From Clostridiales bacterium (GTDB lineage: Bacteria > Bacillota > Clostridia > Oscillospirales > Oscillospiraceae), in assembly GCA_902362775.1 (NCBI GenBank), contig CABIXV010000003.1:62001-126000 (forward strand): a stretch of DNA of 64,000 nt, read 5' to 3'. Shown in pieces: positions 52,899 to 61,131 of this stretch. The translations under genes and the position numbers were made by a program. Below the pieces are notes generated by a model. It searched no databases and was not told the DNA's origin. It worked only from the letters and a program-made list of their open reading frames with translations. The first letter of the stretch is position 1. Each line of letters opens with the position of its first letter.

Positions 52899-54725
52899 TT
52901 GAAAAAAGAACGGTCTGGGTCCCCTTTCCTCAAAACAGGCTTTGGGCGCACCCTTCTCAGTCTGGTCATCACAGCGGTGGTTGGCTTCCTCTACTTTTAT
53001 GTCAGTCTGCCTGCCATCAATCCCCAGTCCAGTGATTTTTACACCTTCCTCGCCCTTCTATGTGTCGTCTATGTGATCTGTGTGTTTTTGCTGTCCGGCG
53101 CCCCCAGAGACAACGTGGTACGCACCCCGGCTGAAAAGCTGAAGGAGTGGGTCCGGTTTGTCAAAAGCCGCTGTCTTCCGGTCGGCATCCTATTCGTGGT
53201 GGTATTGGCGGTCGCGCTGGTGGGGCAGATCATTTCCCTGCCCATCTTCCGCGCGTCCTCTTACCGGGATCTGCTCACAGTAGAGGATGGTAAGTTCACG
53301 GAAGACATCAGCCAAATCTCTTTTGATAAGATCCCCACTCTAGATCGGGAGTCCGCCGAGTATCTGGGTGACCGTCAGATGGGTACACTCAGCGATATGG
53401 TCAGTCAGTTTGAATACTCCAATGACTCCACCCAGATCAACTACCAGGGGCGGCCTGTCCGGGTGGCTCCTATCGCCTACGCTGATCTCATCAAGTGGTT
53501 CACCAACCGGAGCGAGGGCCTGCCCGCCTATGTGTTGGTCGACATGGTCACCCAGGAGGCCACAGTTACTCGCTTGACTGAGGGCATGAAGTACTCCTTC
53601 TCCGAGCCCCTGAACCGGAACATCATGCGCCATCTCCGTTTCCAGTACCCCACTTTTCTCTTTGACACCCCCCAATTTGAGATTGACGAGGATGGACACC
53701 CCTGGTGGATCGCTCCCCGAGTGGTCAAGACCATCGGTCTGTTCGGTGGCCGGGATATCCAGGGGGCCGTACTGTGCGACGCCATTACCGGGGAGAGCGT
53801 CTATTACGACATCAGCGAAGTCCCAACCTGGGTAGACAATGTGTATACCCCCGCCCTGATCATGGAGCAGTACGATTACCATGGAACCCTGGTCAACGGC
53901 TTCATCAATTCCATTCTGGGCCAGCGGGGTGTGACTGTCACCACCGAGGGATATAACTATATCGCTCTCAACGATGACGTGTATGTGTATACTGGTATTA
54001 CTTCCGCAAACGCTGACCAGTCCAACCTAGGCTTCCTGCTCAGTAACCAGAGGACCAAGGAGACCAAATTTTATGATGCTCCCGGCGCTACAGAGTATGC
54101 CGCCATGGCTTCTGCACAGGGCGTGGTCCAGGACTTGGGATATGAGGCTACCTTCCCCCTGCTGCTGAACATCGCTGGAGAGCCCACCTATTTCATCCCC
54201 CTTAAGGACGCAGCCAGTTTGGTAAAGAGTTACGCTATGGTCAATGTGGCCCGATATGATATCGTGGCTACTGGAAACTCAGTCACCGCCTGTGAGCAGG
54301 CCTATATCCGTCAGCTCACCGAAAAGGGAGTAACACAGGCGGAAGAGCTTCCCCAGACGCAGGTCAGCGGCATTGTGGCAGAAATTCGGAGTGCTGTGCT
54401 GGAGGGCAACACCTACTATTTCGTCCGTCTGGAGGGAGAGGACGTGTTTTACTCCATCTCCGCCGCTCAAAACCGTGAGGTAGTCACCTTGAATGTTGGG
54501 GACCTGGTCACCATTGACCACGCGGTGGCCGCCGAGGGGAGCCAAAGCAGTATTCTGGACGGCTATTCCCTGACCATTTTTCGCGTCATCGGTGAAGCTG
54601 ATAGCCCCACCGACACTATCCCCCAGCCCGCGGTCTCATCTTTCAGCCCTTTGGACAGTGAGCAGATCGGCGTCATCGGCGGAGCCGATGGCCTCACCGC
54701 TATTATCACACAGCCCAAGGCATAA
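52899..54725 (+). CDS. large membrane protein of unknown function
   Basis: 608 residues from TTG 52899 (AAAGGAG at 7-base spacing; an ATG 48 bases upstream has no ribosome site). Three helices lie near the N-terminus (roughly 16-36, 46-66, 95-118), followed by an outside region of about 480 residues. The C-terminus ends EQIGVIGGADGLTAIITQPKA, like the GADGPT loop of Na+-pumping decarboxylase beta subunits, though nothing else matches that family. No known domain is recognised. It stands alone. Confidence 0.8.
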   Translation: MKKERSGSPFLKTGFGRTLLSLVITAVVGFLYFYVSLPAINPQSSDFYTFLALLCVVYVICVFLLSGAPRDNVVRTPAEKLKEWVRFVKSRCLPVGILFVVVLAVALVGQIISLPIFRASSYRDLLTVEDGKFTEDISQISFDKIPTLDRESAEYLGDRQMGTLSDMVSQFEYSNDSTQINYQGRPVRVAPIAYADLIKWFTNRSEGLPAYVLVDMVTQEATVTRLTEGMKYSFSEPLNRNIMRHLRFQYPTFLFDTPQFEIDEDGHPWWIAPRVVKTIGLFGGRDIQGAVLCDAITGESVYYDISEVPTWVDNVYTPALIMEQYDYHGTLVNGFINSILGQRGVTVTTEGYNYIALNDDVYVYTGITSANADQSNLGFLLSNQRTKETKFYDAPGATEYAAMASAQGVVQDLGYEATFPLLLNIAGEPTYFIPLKDAASLVKSYAMVNVARYDIVATGNSVTACEQAYIRQLTEKGVTQAEELPQTQVSGIVAEIRSAVLEGNTYYFVRLEGEDVFYSISAAQNREVVTLNVGDLVTIDHAVAAEGSQSSILDGYSLTIFRVIGEADSPTDTIPQPAVSSFSPLDSEQIGVIGGADGLTAIITQPKA

Positions 54726-54729
54726 GTCA

Positions 54730-54761
54730 CACAGGAGCGCCAGTTATCTGGCGCTCCTGTG
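54730..54761. terminator. bidirectional terminator
   Basis: Perfect 14-bp stem CACAGGAGCGCCAG / CTGGCGCTCCTGTG, 4-base loop, 4 bases after the membrane protein stop and overlapping the end of the convergent GIY-YIG gene. Confidence 0.8.
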
Positions 54762-55004
54762 CCATGTTTGGATTAATTTCTCTTTCTGTTCCCGGCGAAG
54801 TTTTTTGAGCGCCAGCTCCCGGCGCAGGGCGGCAGGCTTGTCTGGCTGCGCCTCTGTGTAGCATAGCTCTAGCGGGCCTCTCCCCCTGGTATATTTGGCC
54901 CCTCTGCCCGCCCGGTGAGCGGCTAGGCGGCGGTCTACGTCGTCGGTGATCCCAGTATACAGTGTCCCATCTCCACAGCGGAGGATATAAACAAACCACG
55001 ACAC
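54744..55004 (-). CDS. GIY-YIG nuclease-domain protein (YhbQ-like)
   Basis: 86 residues, essentially one GIY-YIG domain: WFVYILRCGDGTLYTG with the paired Tyr, DVDRRLAAHRAGRGAKYTRGRGP with the conserved Arg, and the metal-binding Glu in CYTEAQ. YhbQ relatives cleave branched or damaged DNA. I start it at GTG 55004, after GGGGGGAGAGGA; a longer frame from further upstream would add non-family sequence. Confidence 0.88.
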   Translation of the reverse strand: MSWFVYILRCGDGTLYTGITDDVDRRLAAHRAGRGAKYTRGRGPLELCYTEAQPDKPAALRRELALKKLRREQKEKLIQTWHRSAR

Positions 55005-55151
55005 TCCTCTCCCCCCTTGCTGAATCATAGTGAAAAAATGGGATGTGCCGGTATCAGAAGAAAACGATTCCAATATTTTTCTTTCCAGAAAAAGTCTATC
55101 ACAGAAATAAAACATCTACAAGGAAATCATCCCTCTTCGTTCAATCTTTTA

Positions 55152-55180
55152 TTGCCATTCTTTTTATAAAGTGTTAAAAT
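55152..55180 (+). promoter_or_regulatory. trpS promoter
   Basis: TTGCCA (55152-55157), 17-base spacer, TAAAAT (55175-55180). No T-box leader is visible in the short 5' UTR. Confidence 0.7.
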
Positions 55181-55238
55181 AAAATGATATTATATGGGCG
55201 CTTATCCTCTGTGCCCTAAAATAAAGGAGCAACACCAG

Positions 55239-56237
55239 ATGGACGAAAAAAAAGTAATGCTCTCCGGCATCCAGCCCAGCGGAGATCTGCACCTGGGTAA
55301 CTACCTGGGTGCCATCAAAAATTGGGCCGCCCGGGCCGAGGAGTTCGACTGCTACTATTTTATGGCAGATATGCACACCATCACCGTCCGGCAGGACCCC
55401 GCCGCCCTGCGGCGCCGCACGCTGGAGCAGCTGGCCCAGTACATCGCCTGCGGCCTGGATCCTGAAAAAAACACTCTCTTCATCCAGTCTCATGTCCCTG
55501 CCCACGCGGAGCTGGGCTGGGTACTCAACTGCTACACCATGTTTGGCGAGCTGTCCCGGATGACTCAGTTCAAGGACAAATCCGCCAAGCATAAGGACAA
55601 CATCAACGGCGGTTTGTTCACCTATCCCGCTCTCATGGCGGCCGATATTCTCCTCTACCAGCCCGACTTTGTCCCCGTTGGAGAGGATCAGAAGCAGCAC
55701 GTGGAGCTGACCCGGAACATTGTCCAGCGTTTCAACGGGATTTACGGTGATGTATTCAAAATGCCGGAGCCCTATATCCCGAAGGCCGGTGCCCGTATTA
55801 TGGGACTGACTACTCCTGATTCCAAGATGTCTAAGTCCATCCCAGAGGGCTGTGTCTTCCTGATGGAGAAGCCGGAGGACATCGCCAGAAAGTTCAAGCG
55901 GGCTATCACCGACAGCGACACGGAGCGATGCGTCCATTTCGACCCGGAGCACAAGCCAGGAGTGGCCAACCTGATGAACATTTATTCCGCCGTCACTGGT
56001 AAGACCTTTGAGGAGATTGAGGCCGAGTTTGACGGCCTAGGCTATGGCAAATTCAAGCCCGCTGTGGGCGAGGCAGTCGTGGAGTGCCTGCGCCCCATCC
56101 GGGAGGAGGCTACCCACATTTTGGCGGATAAGGCTTATCTGGAGAAGGTCTACACCGAAGGGGCCCAGAAGGCATCCTATGTAGCGAACAAGACGCTTCG
56201 TAAGGTCTATAAAAAGGTAGGCTTTGTGGCCCGCTGA
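55239..56237 (+). CDS. trpS: tryptophanyl-tRNA synthetase
   Basis: 332 residues. Class I synthetase with GDLHLGN (HIGH-type motif, 15-21) and KMSKS (196-200), plus PSG, GEDQKQHVELTR and the C-terminal REEATHILAD. ATG 55239 has AAAGGAG 9 bases ahead; the frame opens 15 codons earlier without a ribosome site. Confidence 0.97.
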   Translation: MDEKKVMLSGIQPSGDLHLGNYLGAIKNWAARAEEFDCYYFMADMHTITVRQDPAALRRRTLEQLAQYIACGLDPEKNTLFIQSHVPAHAELGWVLNCYTMFGELSRMTQFKDKSAKHKDNINGGLFTYPALMAADILLYQPDFVPVGEDQKQHVELTRNIVQRFNGIYGDVFKMPEPYIPKAGARIMGLTTPDSKMSKSIPEGCVFLMEKPEDIARKFKRAITDSDTERCVHFDPEHKPGVANLMNIYSAVTGKTFEEIEAEFDGLGYGKFKPAVGEAVVECLRPIREEATHILADKAYLEKVYTEGAQKASYVANKTLRKVYKKVGFVAR

Positions 56238-56318
56238 CTCTATTTTGCCACTTCATCTACCTCTGCGGCTTGGCCCGAAGGGCAAAGCTGGTCAGAAAAA
56301 CGCAAAAGAGGATTTGAT

Positions 56319-57455
56319 ATGCCGATTCAACTTTCTGTGGTGGGGATGGCTTTGGCCGCCCTGCTAACCGCCGCGGTGGTATCTCTGATTGCCACTCCTG
56401 TTGTGAAATCGCTGGCCTTTCGTGTCGGCGCGGTGGATATCCCAAAGGACGGGCGGAGGATGCATGACCACCCGATCCCCCGTATGGGTGGACTGGCCAT
56501 CTTTTTTGGCTTCATGCTCAGCGTCCTCCTATTTGTCCCGCTGACGGAGCAGCTGCGGGGAATGCTTTTAGGCGGTGTCATCATCGTCATACTAGGAATT
56601 TTTGACGACATCTATGCCCTCCCCGCCAAACCTAAATTCTTGGTACAGATCGCCGCTGCCCTTGTCGCCGTGTGGGCGGGGAATAAGATTGAGTTCCTCT
56701 CCAACCCTAATATTTTCAGCAGCGAGCCTTACTGGGAGCTGGGATGGCTGTCTATCCCCATCTCTGTATTGTGGATCGTGGGCATCACAAACGCCGTCAA
56801 TCTGATTGACGGTCTGGACGGACTGGCTTGCGGAGTTTCCACCATCAGCTCCATGACTCTGCTGGTCATCGCTTTGACTGTATCTGAGCCGGATGTGGCC
56901 CTTCTGATGGCCGCCCTGGCCGGCGCCTGCATCGGCTTCCTGCCCTATAACCTGAATCCCGCCAAAATCTTTATGGGGGACACCGGGTCAACCTTTTTGG
57001 GCTTTATCCTGGCCTCTGTGTCCATTCAGGGGCTGTTCAAGTTCCACATGATCATCTCCTTTGCGGTCCCATTCCTCATGCTTGGTCTGCCCATTTTTGA
57101 CACCTGTTTCGCAATCCTCCGTCGGGTATCCAAGGGGCAGTCCCCTATGACTCCAGACCGTGGGCACATCCACCATCGGCTGATCGACATGGGCTTTTCC
57201 CAAAAGCAGGCAGTCGCTGTGCTCTATATCATCAGTGCAATCCTAGGCCTGTCCGCCGTAGTGCTGACCACCAGTGGGGTATTCAAAGCCATGCTGTTTC
57301 TGGTCGCGCTTTGCGCGGCCGGCGGTCTGGCTGCCGGCCTGTTTCTGACACACAATGACGGGAGGCATACGCCTCAGGACCCAGGAAGGCATCACAAGAC
57401 ACAGATTTCTGGCAACGACAACTTCTTTGGTGAGGAGGACCAGTCTGAAAAATGA
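56319..57455 (+). CDS. tagO: undecaprenyl-phosphate GlcNAc-1-phosphate transferase
   Basis: 378 residues with about 11 membrane helices, of the MraY/WecA/TagO family. Catalytic motifs are FDDIYALP, NLIDGLDGL, FMGDTGSTFLGF and RGHIHHRLIDMG. It starts a lipid-linked wall polymer (teichoic acid or other surface polysaccharide). It overlaps the downstream epimerase gene by 4 bases (ATGA), pairing the first step with supply of UDP-ManNAc. Confidence 0.93.
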   Translation: MPIQLSVVGMALAALLTAAVVSLIATPVVKSLAFRVGAVDIPKDGRRMHDHPIPRMGGLAIFFGFMLSVLLFVPLTEQLRGMLLGGVIIVILGIFDDIYALPAKPKFLVQIAAALVAVWAGNKIEFLSNPNIFSSEPYWELGWLSIPISVLWIVGITNAVNLIDGLDGLACGVSTISSMTLLVIALTVSEPDVALLMAALAGACIGFLPYNLNPAKIFMGDTGSTFLGFILASVSIQGLFKFHMIISFAVPFLMLGLPIFDTCFAILRRVSKGQSPMTPDRGHIHHRLIDMGFSQKQAVAVLYIISAILGLSAVVLTTSGVFKAMLFLVALCAAGGLAAGLFLTHNDGRHTPQDPGRHHKTQISGNDNFFGEEDQSEK

Positions 57456-58600
57456 GCGACCTGAAAGTTATGACGATCTTCGGCACCCGGCCGGAGGCCA
57501 TCAAAATGGCCCCTCTGGCCCTGGAGCTATCGAAGCGCCCCGGCATAGACGCTCTGTGCTGTGTCACAGCTCAACACCGGGAAATGTTGGACTCTGTACT
57601 GGATATTTTTCGGTTAAAACCTGACTACGACTTGAATATCATGGAGCCCCGACAGACCTTATCCACTATCACCTCTAAATGCCTGCTGGGCATGGAGCAG
57701 GTGCTGGAGGAGGCGAAGCCTGACCTTGTACTGGTCCACGGGGATACTTCCACTACCTTTGCGGGGGCTCTGGCCGCGTTCTATCACAAGATACCAGTAG
57801 GCCACGTGGAGGCCGGCCTTCGAACCTATGACAAGTGGTCTCCCTTTCCAGAAGAAATGAACCGAAAAATGGTGGGATCTATCGCCGATCTGCACTTTTG
57901 CCCCACTGTGTCAAACCGGGACAACCTAACCCGTGAAAATATTACGAACGGGATTTTTCTCACAGGTAACACGGTCATTGATGCCCTTCAAACTACAGTG
58001 AGAAAGGATTTTTCCTTTACAGAAAGGCTCCTTGACCAGTTGGAGTATGAAAAACGAAAAGTTGTATTAGTTACCTGCCATCGGAGGGAAAACTATGGTC
58101 AGCCCATGGAGGATATCATGGCTGCTCTGGCCTATATTGCCCGGACTCATCCCGAGGTATCTCTGGTCTACCCTGTCCACCTCTCCCCTGTGGTCCAGGA
58201 GTGCGCCCATCGGCATCTAGACGGCGTTGAAAACGCCCACCTGATCCCCCCCTTAAATGTGGAGGAGATGCACAATCTGATGGCCCGGTGTTATATGGTC
58301 ATGACTGACTCCGGCGGTCTTCAGGAGGAGGCTCCCGCTCTTGGTAAGCCCGTTCTTGTCCTCCGCCGGGAGACCGAGCGACCTGAAGCCGTTAAGGCGG
58401 GCACGGCTAGACTGGCCGGCGTGGATTACAGCCGCATCACAGCGATGGCCGAGGAACTTCTGGAAAACCCAGACGCCTACGCTGCGATGGCACATGCTGT
58501 CAATCCCTATGGAGATGGCCAAGCCTGCCGCCGGATTGTGGACGCTATCCAGTGGCACTTCGGCCAGCGCAAGGAGCCTCCGGACGAATTTTTGATTTGA
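57452..58600 (+). CDS. wecB: UDP-N-acetylglucosamine 2-epimerase (non-hydrolysing)
   Basis: 382 residues. Interconverts UDP-GlcNAc and UDP-ManNAc. Motifs are FGTRPEAIKMAPL, HGDTSTTF, GHVEAGLRT, PFPEEMNRK, VTCHRRENYG and TDSGGLQEEAP. UDP-ManNAc is used for the linkage unit of wall teichoic acid, which agrees with the coupled tagO gene. Confidence 0.95.
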   Translation: MSDLKVMTIFGTRPEAIKMAPLALELSKRPGIDALCCVTAQHREMLDSVLDIFRLKPDYDLNIMEPRQTLSTITSKCLLGMEQVLEEAKPDLVLVHGDTSTTFAGALAAFYHKIPVGHVEAGLRTYDKWSPFPEEMNRKMVGSIADLHFCPTVSNRDNLTRENITNGIFLTGNTVIDALQTTVRKDFSFTERLLDQLEYEKRKVVLVTCHRRENYGQPMEDIMAALAYIARTHPEVSLVYPVHLSPVVQECAHRHLDGVENAHLIPPLNVEEMHNLMARCYMVMTDSGGLQEEAPALGKPVLVLRRETERPEAVKAGTARLAGVDYSRITAMAEELLENPDAYAAMAHAVNPYGDGQACRRIVDAIQWHFGQRKEPPDEFLI

Positions 58601-58654
58601 GTCTGTTTTGACTCATCTGCTCTATTAATCCCAAAAAATCTTGGAGGTGAGGAC

Positions 58655-59416
58655 GTGGAACCTAAAAATCGTCTTTTAATCGCAATCACTGTGATCGTCC
58701 TCATCGTAGCTGCTATGTTCACCAGTTTTGGGCGCAATCTTTTTGCCCTCAATACTCCGTCGGTCGTCCTGCCCAATGTGAACGGCGACGGACAGACTGG
58801 CGATGTCAGCGGTCCTCAAACTGGTCTAGAACAATACCAGGCGGTGGAGGTCACACCTCAGACTGTTGGCAGCGTGATTCGGACTCTGTCCCGCAAAGAC
58901 AGCTATTACCGAGAACTCACCATCACGACCTTCTGGGACGGTGGTTCCTCCTCTATTCCGGTACAGACTTGGGTAGACGGCGGCTGGTCCCACAGCAGAC
59001 AGGTGCTTCCCTCCGGTGCGGTCAGGCACGATCTGGTGGGGGATGGCACTCTTTATTACTGGTATGAGGGCTCCTCCCGCTGGGAGTCCACTCCCGCGGA
59101 CAGCCTGTCCCATGATTTGACACAGCGGATCCCGACCTATGAGGTCGTGACCGAATTAGATCCTGATGAGATCACCCACGCCGGCTATGAGCTTCGTGAG
59201 GGAGTTCCTTGTGTCTATGTAGAAGTGGCCCGTGAAGACCCTGCCTATCAGGAGAGATACTGGGTCAGCGTGGAGAGCGGCCTTTTGATTTGCGCGGAGC
59301 TGGAAAAGGAGGGGGCGCTCGTCTATCAGATGACCTCCTACGGTACTGTTATATCTCCCTGTCCAGCGGAGGCCTCCTTCGCTCTGCCCAATGGTGACAT
59401 ATTATATACCAGGTAA
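58655..59416 (+). CDS. membrane-anchored extracytoplasmic protein of unknown function
   Basis: 253 residues from GTG 58655 with GGAGGTGAGG upstream. One N-terminal helix (LLIAITVIVLIVAAMF) is followed by an outside domain rich in beta-strand patterns (YYRELTITTFW, YEGSSRWES, YWVSVESGLLICAE). This layout recalls LolA/RseB-like lipoprotein-sensing folds, but the similarity is weak. It follows wecB by 54 bases and may belong to the same unit. Confidence 0.75.
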   Translation: MEPKNRLLIAITVIVLIVAAMFTSFGRNLFALNTPSVVLPNVNGDGQTGDVSGPQTGLEQYQAVEVTPQTVGSVIRTLSRKDSYYRELTITTFWDGGSSSIPVQTWVDGGWSHSRQVLPSGAVRHDLVGDGTLYYWYEGSSRWESTPADSLSHDLTQRIPTYEVVTELDPDEITHAGYELREGVPCVYVEVAREDPAYQERYWVSVESGLLICAELEKEGALVYQMTSYGTVISPCPAEASFALPNGDILYTR

Positions 59417-59419
59417 AAT

Positions 59420-59444
59420 ATGGGACGGCCGGAGGCCGTCCCAT
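59420..59444. terminator. bidirectional terminator
   Basis: 11-bp stem ATGGGACGGCC / GGCCGTCCCAT with a GGA loop, between two convergent genes. Confidence 0.8.
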
Positions 59445-59453
59445 CCTGATACC

Positions 59454-59849
59454 TCAATCTTCACCTTCCCGATCTCCAAGTCCCATGAGCAGGACCAGCC
59501 CCAGGGCTATCACCAGTTCCAGATCGTCTCCTTCCACCAAAAGAAACAGGATGATAAGCAGCAGAAGGATATCCCCCGGGTCGATGTCTTCTAACTTCAG
59601 GGCTTTCAATAGCCCGGATAGCCCCCCGCTGCCGTCTCCAGATGAAAAGAGGCTTCCCGCCCCCTCTTTTCCGCCCAATAGAGCGCCCAGCCCCTCCTTT
59701 CCGGAAAATAGAGAGGAAAACCTGAAGCCCCCTGTGGAGGCCGGACCATGGCCCTTTGTTCCGCTGTTGGATCTGCCCCCTCCTTGGGGGTGCTCGGCCT
59801 CCTGGATAGGGACATAAGGGGTGTCCTCTGATATGTAGCGGTTATACAC
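59454..59849 (-). CDS. Gly/Ser-rich protein with C-terminal membrane helix (orphan cluster, third gene)
   Basis: 131 residues. The middle (about 25-80) is rich in Gly, Ser, Phe and Leu with repeating GLGALLGGKEG/GSGGLSGL-like segments. A conserved-looking tail follows: LKLEDIDPGDILLLLIILFL, EGDDLELVIALGLVLLMGL. The tail forms one or two membrane helices with acidic residues between. It overlaps the second gene by 8 bases. I recognise no family. Confidence 0.7.
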   Translation of the reverse strand: MYNRYISEDTPYVPIQEAEHPQGGGRSNSGTKGHGPASTGGFRFSSLFSGKEGLGALLGGKEGAGSLFSSGDGSGGLSGLLKALKLEDIDPGDILLLLIILFLLVEGDDLELVIALGLVLLMGLGDREGED

Positions 59850-60261
59850 TCCCCTCCTCCTCCTTCCTGCCCATAGCGGTCAGGGCCACCCGGATCAGGC
59901 GGGTCATGCGTGCTATCTGCTGGGCTCGGTCCAGCCGGGCCCGCCGTTCTTCTCGTAAAAATGGGCGCAACGCGGATAGCAGAGCCGCGTTTCTATCATC
60001 GGTACTCTGATACTCCCGCAGCACCTGCACCCCTATCTGGAGCATCCGCGGGTCTATCTGCCCCAGCAGCGAGGACAGGTCCCAGGATCCATCGGACGGG
60101 CCGCTCTGTTCCGGAGACTGGGCGGGGACCTCTTCCGCGCTCTGTGTCCCATCCCCCTGGGGCCCGTTCTCCCCTGATAACGACCGGGCTAGAGCCATGA
60201 TCTGCCCCATGGCCTTTTCATTCCCCAGGATCGAGTTCAATTTTTCCTCAAATTCGGCCAC
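59842..60261 (-). CDS. protein of unknown function (orphan cluster, second gene)
   Basis: 139 residues. The N-terminus MAEFEEKLNSILGNEKAMGQIMALARSL forms an amphipathic helix, then comes a low-complexity Gln/Ser/Pro/Glu linker (about 30-60), and a helical C-half with many Arg (LRPFLREERRARLDRAQQIARM). DLSSLLGQIDPRMLQIG may be a short conserved core. It is cytoplasmic by appearance. It lies 35 bases after the first gene of the cluster. Confidence 0.7.
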   Translation of the reverse strand: MAEFEEKLNSILGNEKAMGQIMALARSLSGENGPQGDGTQSAEEVPAQSPEQSGPSDGSWDLSSLLGQIDPRMLQIGVQVLREYQSTDDRNAALLSALRPFLREERRARLDRAQQIARMTRLIRVALTAMGRKEEEGSV

Positions 60262-60296
60262 GGTCTCGCCACCTTTCTACCCGGCTGTGGTTTCTC

Positions 60297-60578
60297 CTAT
60301 TCCAGCCCTGCCTCTTTTGCCTTGCGTCCGATTCTATCTACCAGTTCCGCCCCCTCCTGGCTCCTCATCAGCCGGTCCATCATAGACATCAAGGCGCTGG
60401 GGTCCCCGTCAGCGGCCGCTTTGGCCGCCTCCTTCACCCCTCCCTGCTGGTTCAAAATCGACATCAGCTTTTGGGCATCGCTGGATTTAGCCAGTTTGGA
60501 GATCACTTCACGGTTTTTCACCAGATCAGCGGCAGTAGTCCCTTTTTTCAGATTGTCTTGACCCTGTTTTAAATTCAC
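60297..60578 (-). CDS. small helical protein of unknown function (orphan cluster, first gene)
   Basis: 93 residues, all helical in appearance: MNLKQGQDNLKKGTTAADLV, SSDAQKLMSILNQQGGVKEAAKAAADGDPSALMSMM. The KLMSILNQQGG and DPSALMSMM pieces faintly echo the LNSILGNEKAM and DPRMLQIG pieces of the next protein, suggesting shared ancestry. It leads a three-gene - strand unit divergent from the phosphoesterase. Confidence 0.7.
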   Translation of the reverse strand: MNLKQGQDNLKKGTTAADLVKNREVISKLAKSSDAQKLMSILNQQGGVKEAAKAAADGDPSALMSMMDRLMRSQEGAELVDRIGRKAKEAGLE

Positions 60579-60641
60579 AATCGCTCACTCCCGATTTGAT
60601 TTCATTCCAGTATATGCGGCTAGAATGGTAAGGTGACAAAT

Positions 60642-61100
60642 TTGAAAATTCTCGTGTTTTCCGACTCCCACCGGTCCATGTCCGGGATGTATTCAGCCAT
60701 TGACAGACATCTCCCAGACCAGGTCATTCACCTGGGAGATCTGCTCCAGGACGCTGAAATGCTGGCGGATATCTATCCGCGCCTCCCGATCTGTCGTGTG
60801 CCCGGTAACTGTGATGGCTGGACTACCGAGCCTCTGAAACGCCAGATCACTCTGGCCGGCAAACAGTTTCTTCTCTCCCACGGCCACCTGTGGGGTGTAA
60901 AAAGTGGATATAGCCACGCAATTTCCGACGCCAAAGCAGCTCAAGTCGATGTGCTTCTTTTTGGGCATACCCACCGCTCCCTGTGCCATCAGCTGGAGGA
61001 CGGGCTTTGGGTCATGAATCCGGGTTCCAGTCGTTCCAGCTATGGGTTTATTGAGATCAAGGATGGAACTCTCCACTGTGAGATATTTCCTGTAAACTGA
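60642..61100 (+). CDS. YfcE/MJ0936-type metallophosphoesterase
   Basis: About 152 residues with all five phosphoesterase motifs: FSDSHRS, HLGDLLQDAE, GNCDG, LSHGHLWG and FGHTHRS. It is a small cytoplasmic phosphodiesterase of the MJ0936/YfcE family, substrate uncertain. TTG 60642 is chosen because AAGGTGA lies 5-7 bases ahead; a GTG at 60633 overlaps that site. In many genomes it follows rdgB, which is not present here. Confidence 0.9.
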   Translation: MKILVFSDSHRSMSGMYSAIDRHLPDQVIHLGDLLQDAEMLADIYPRLPICRVPGNCDGWTTEPLKRQITLAGKQFLLSHGHLWGVKSGYSHAISDAKAAQVDVLLFGHTHRSLCHQLEDGLWVMNPGSSRSSYGFIEIKDGTLHCEIFPVN

Positions 61101-61131
61101 TTTTTAGCCGTAAAGGAGGTAAGGCTGTCAA

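Noticed and set aside
55152..55238. A T-box riboswitch before trpS
   Set aside because: The leader is too short and lacks the T-box sequence and specifier stem.
55164..55952. A 262-codon - strand frame opposite trpS
   Set aside because: Antisense shadow of a clear aminoacyl-tRNA synthetase gene.
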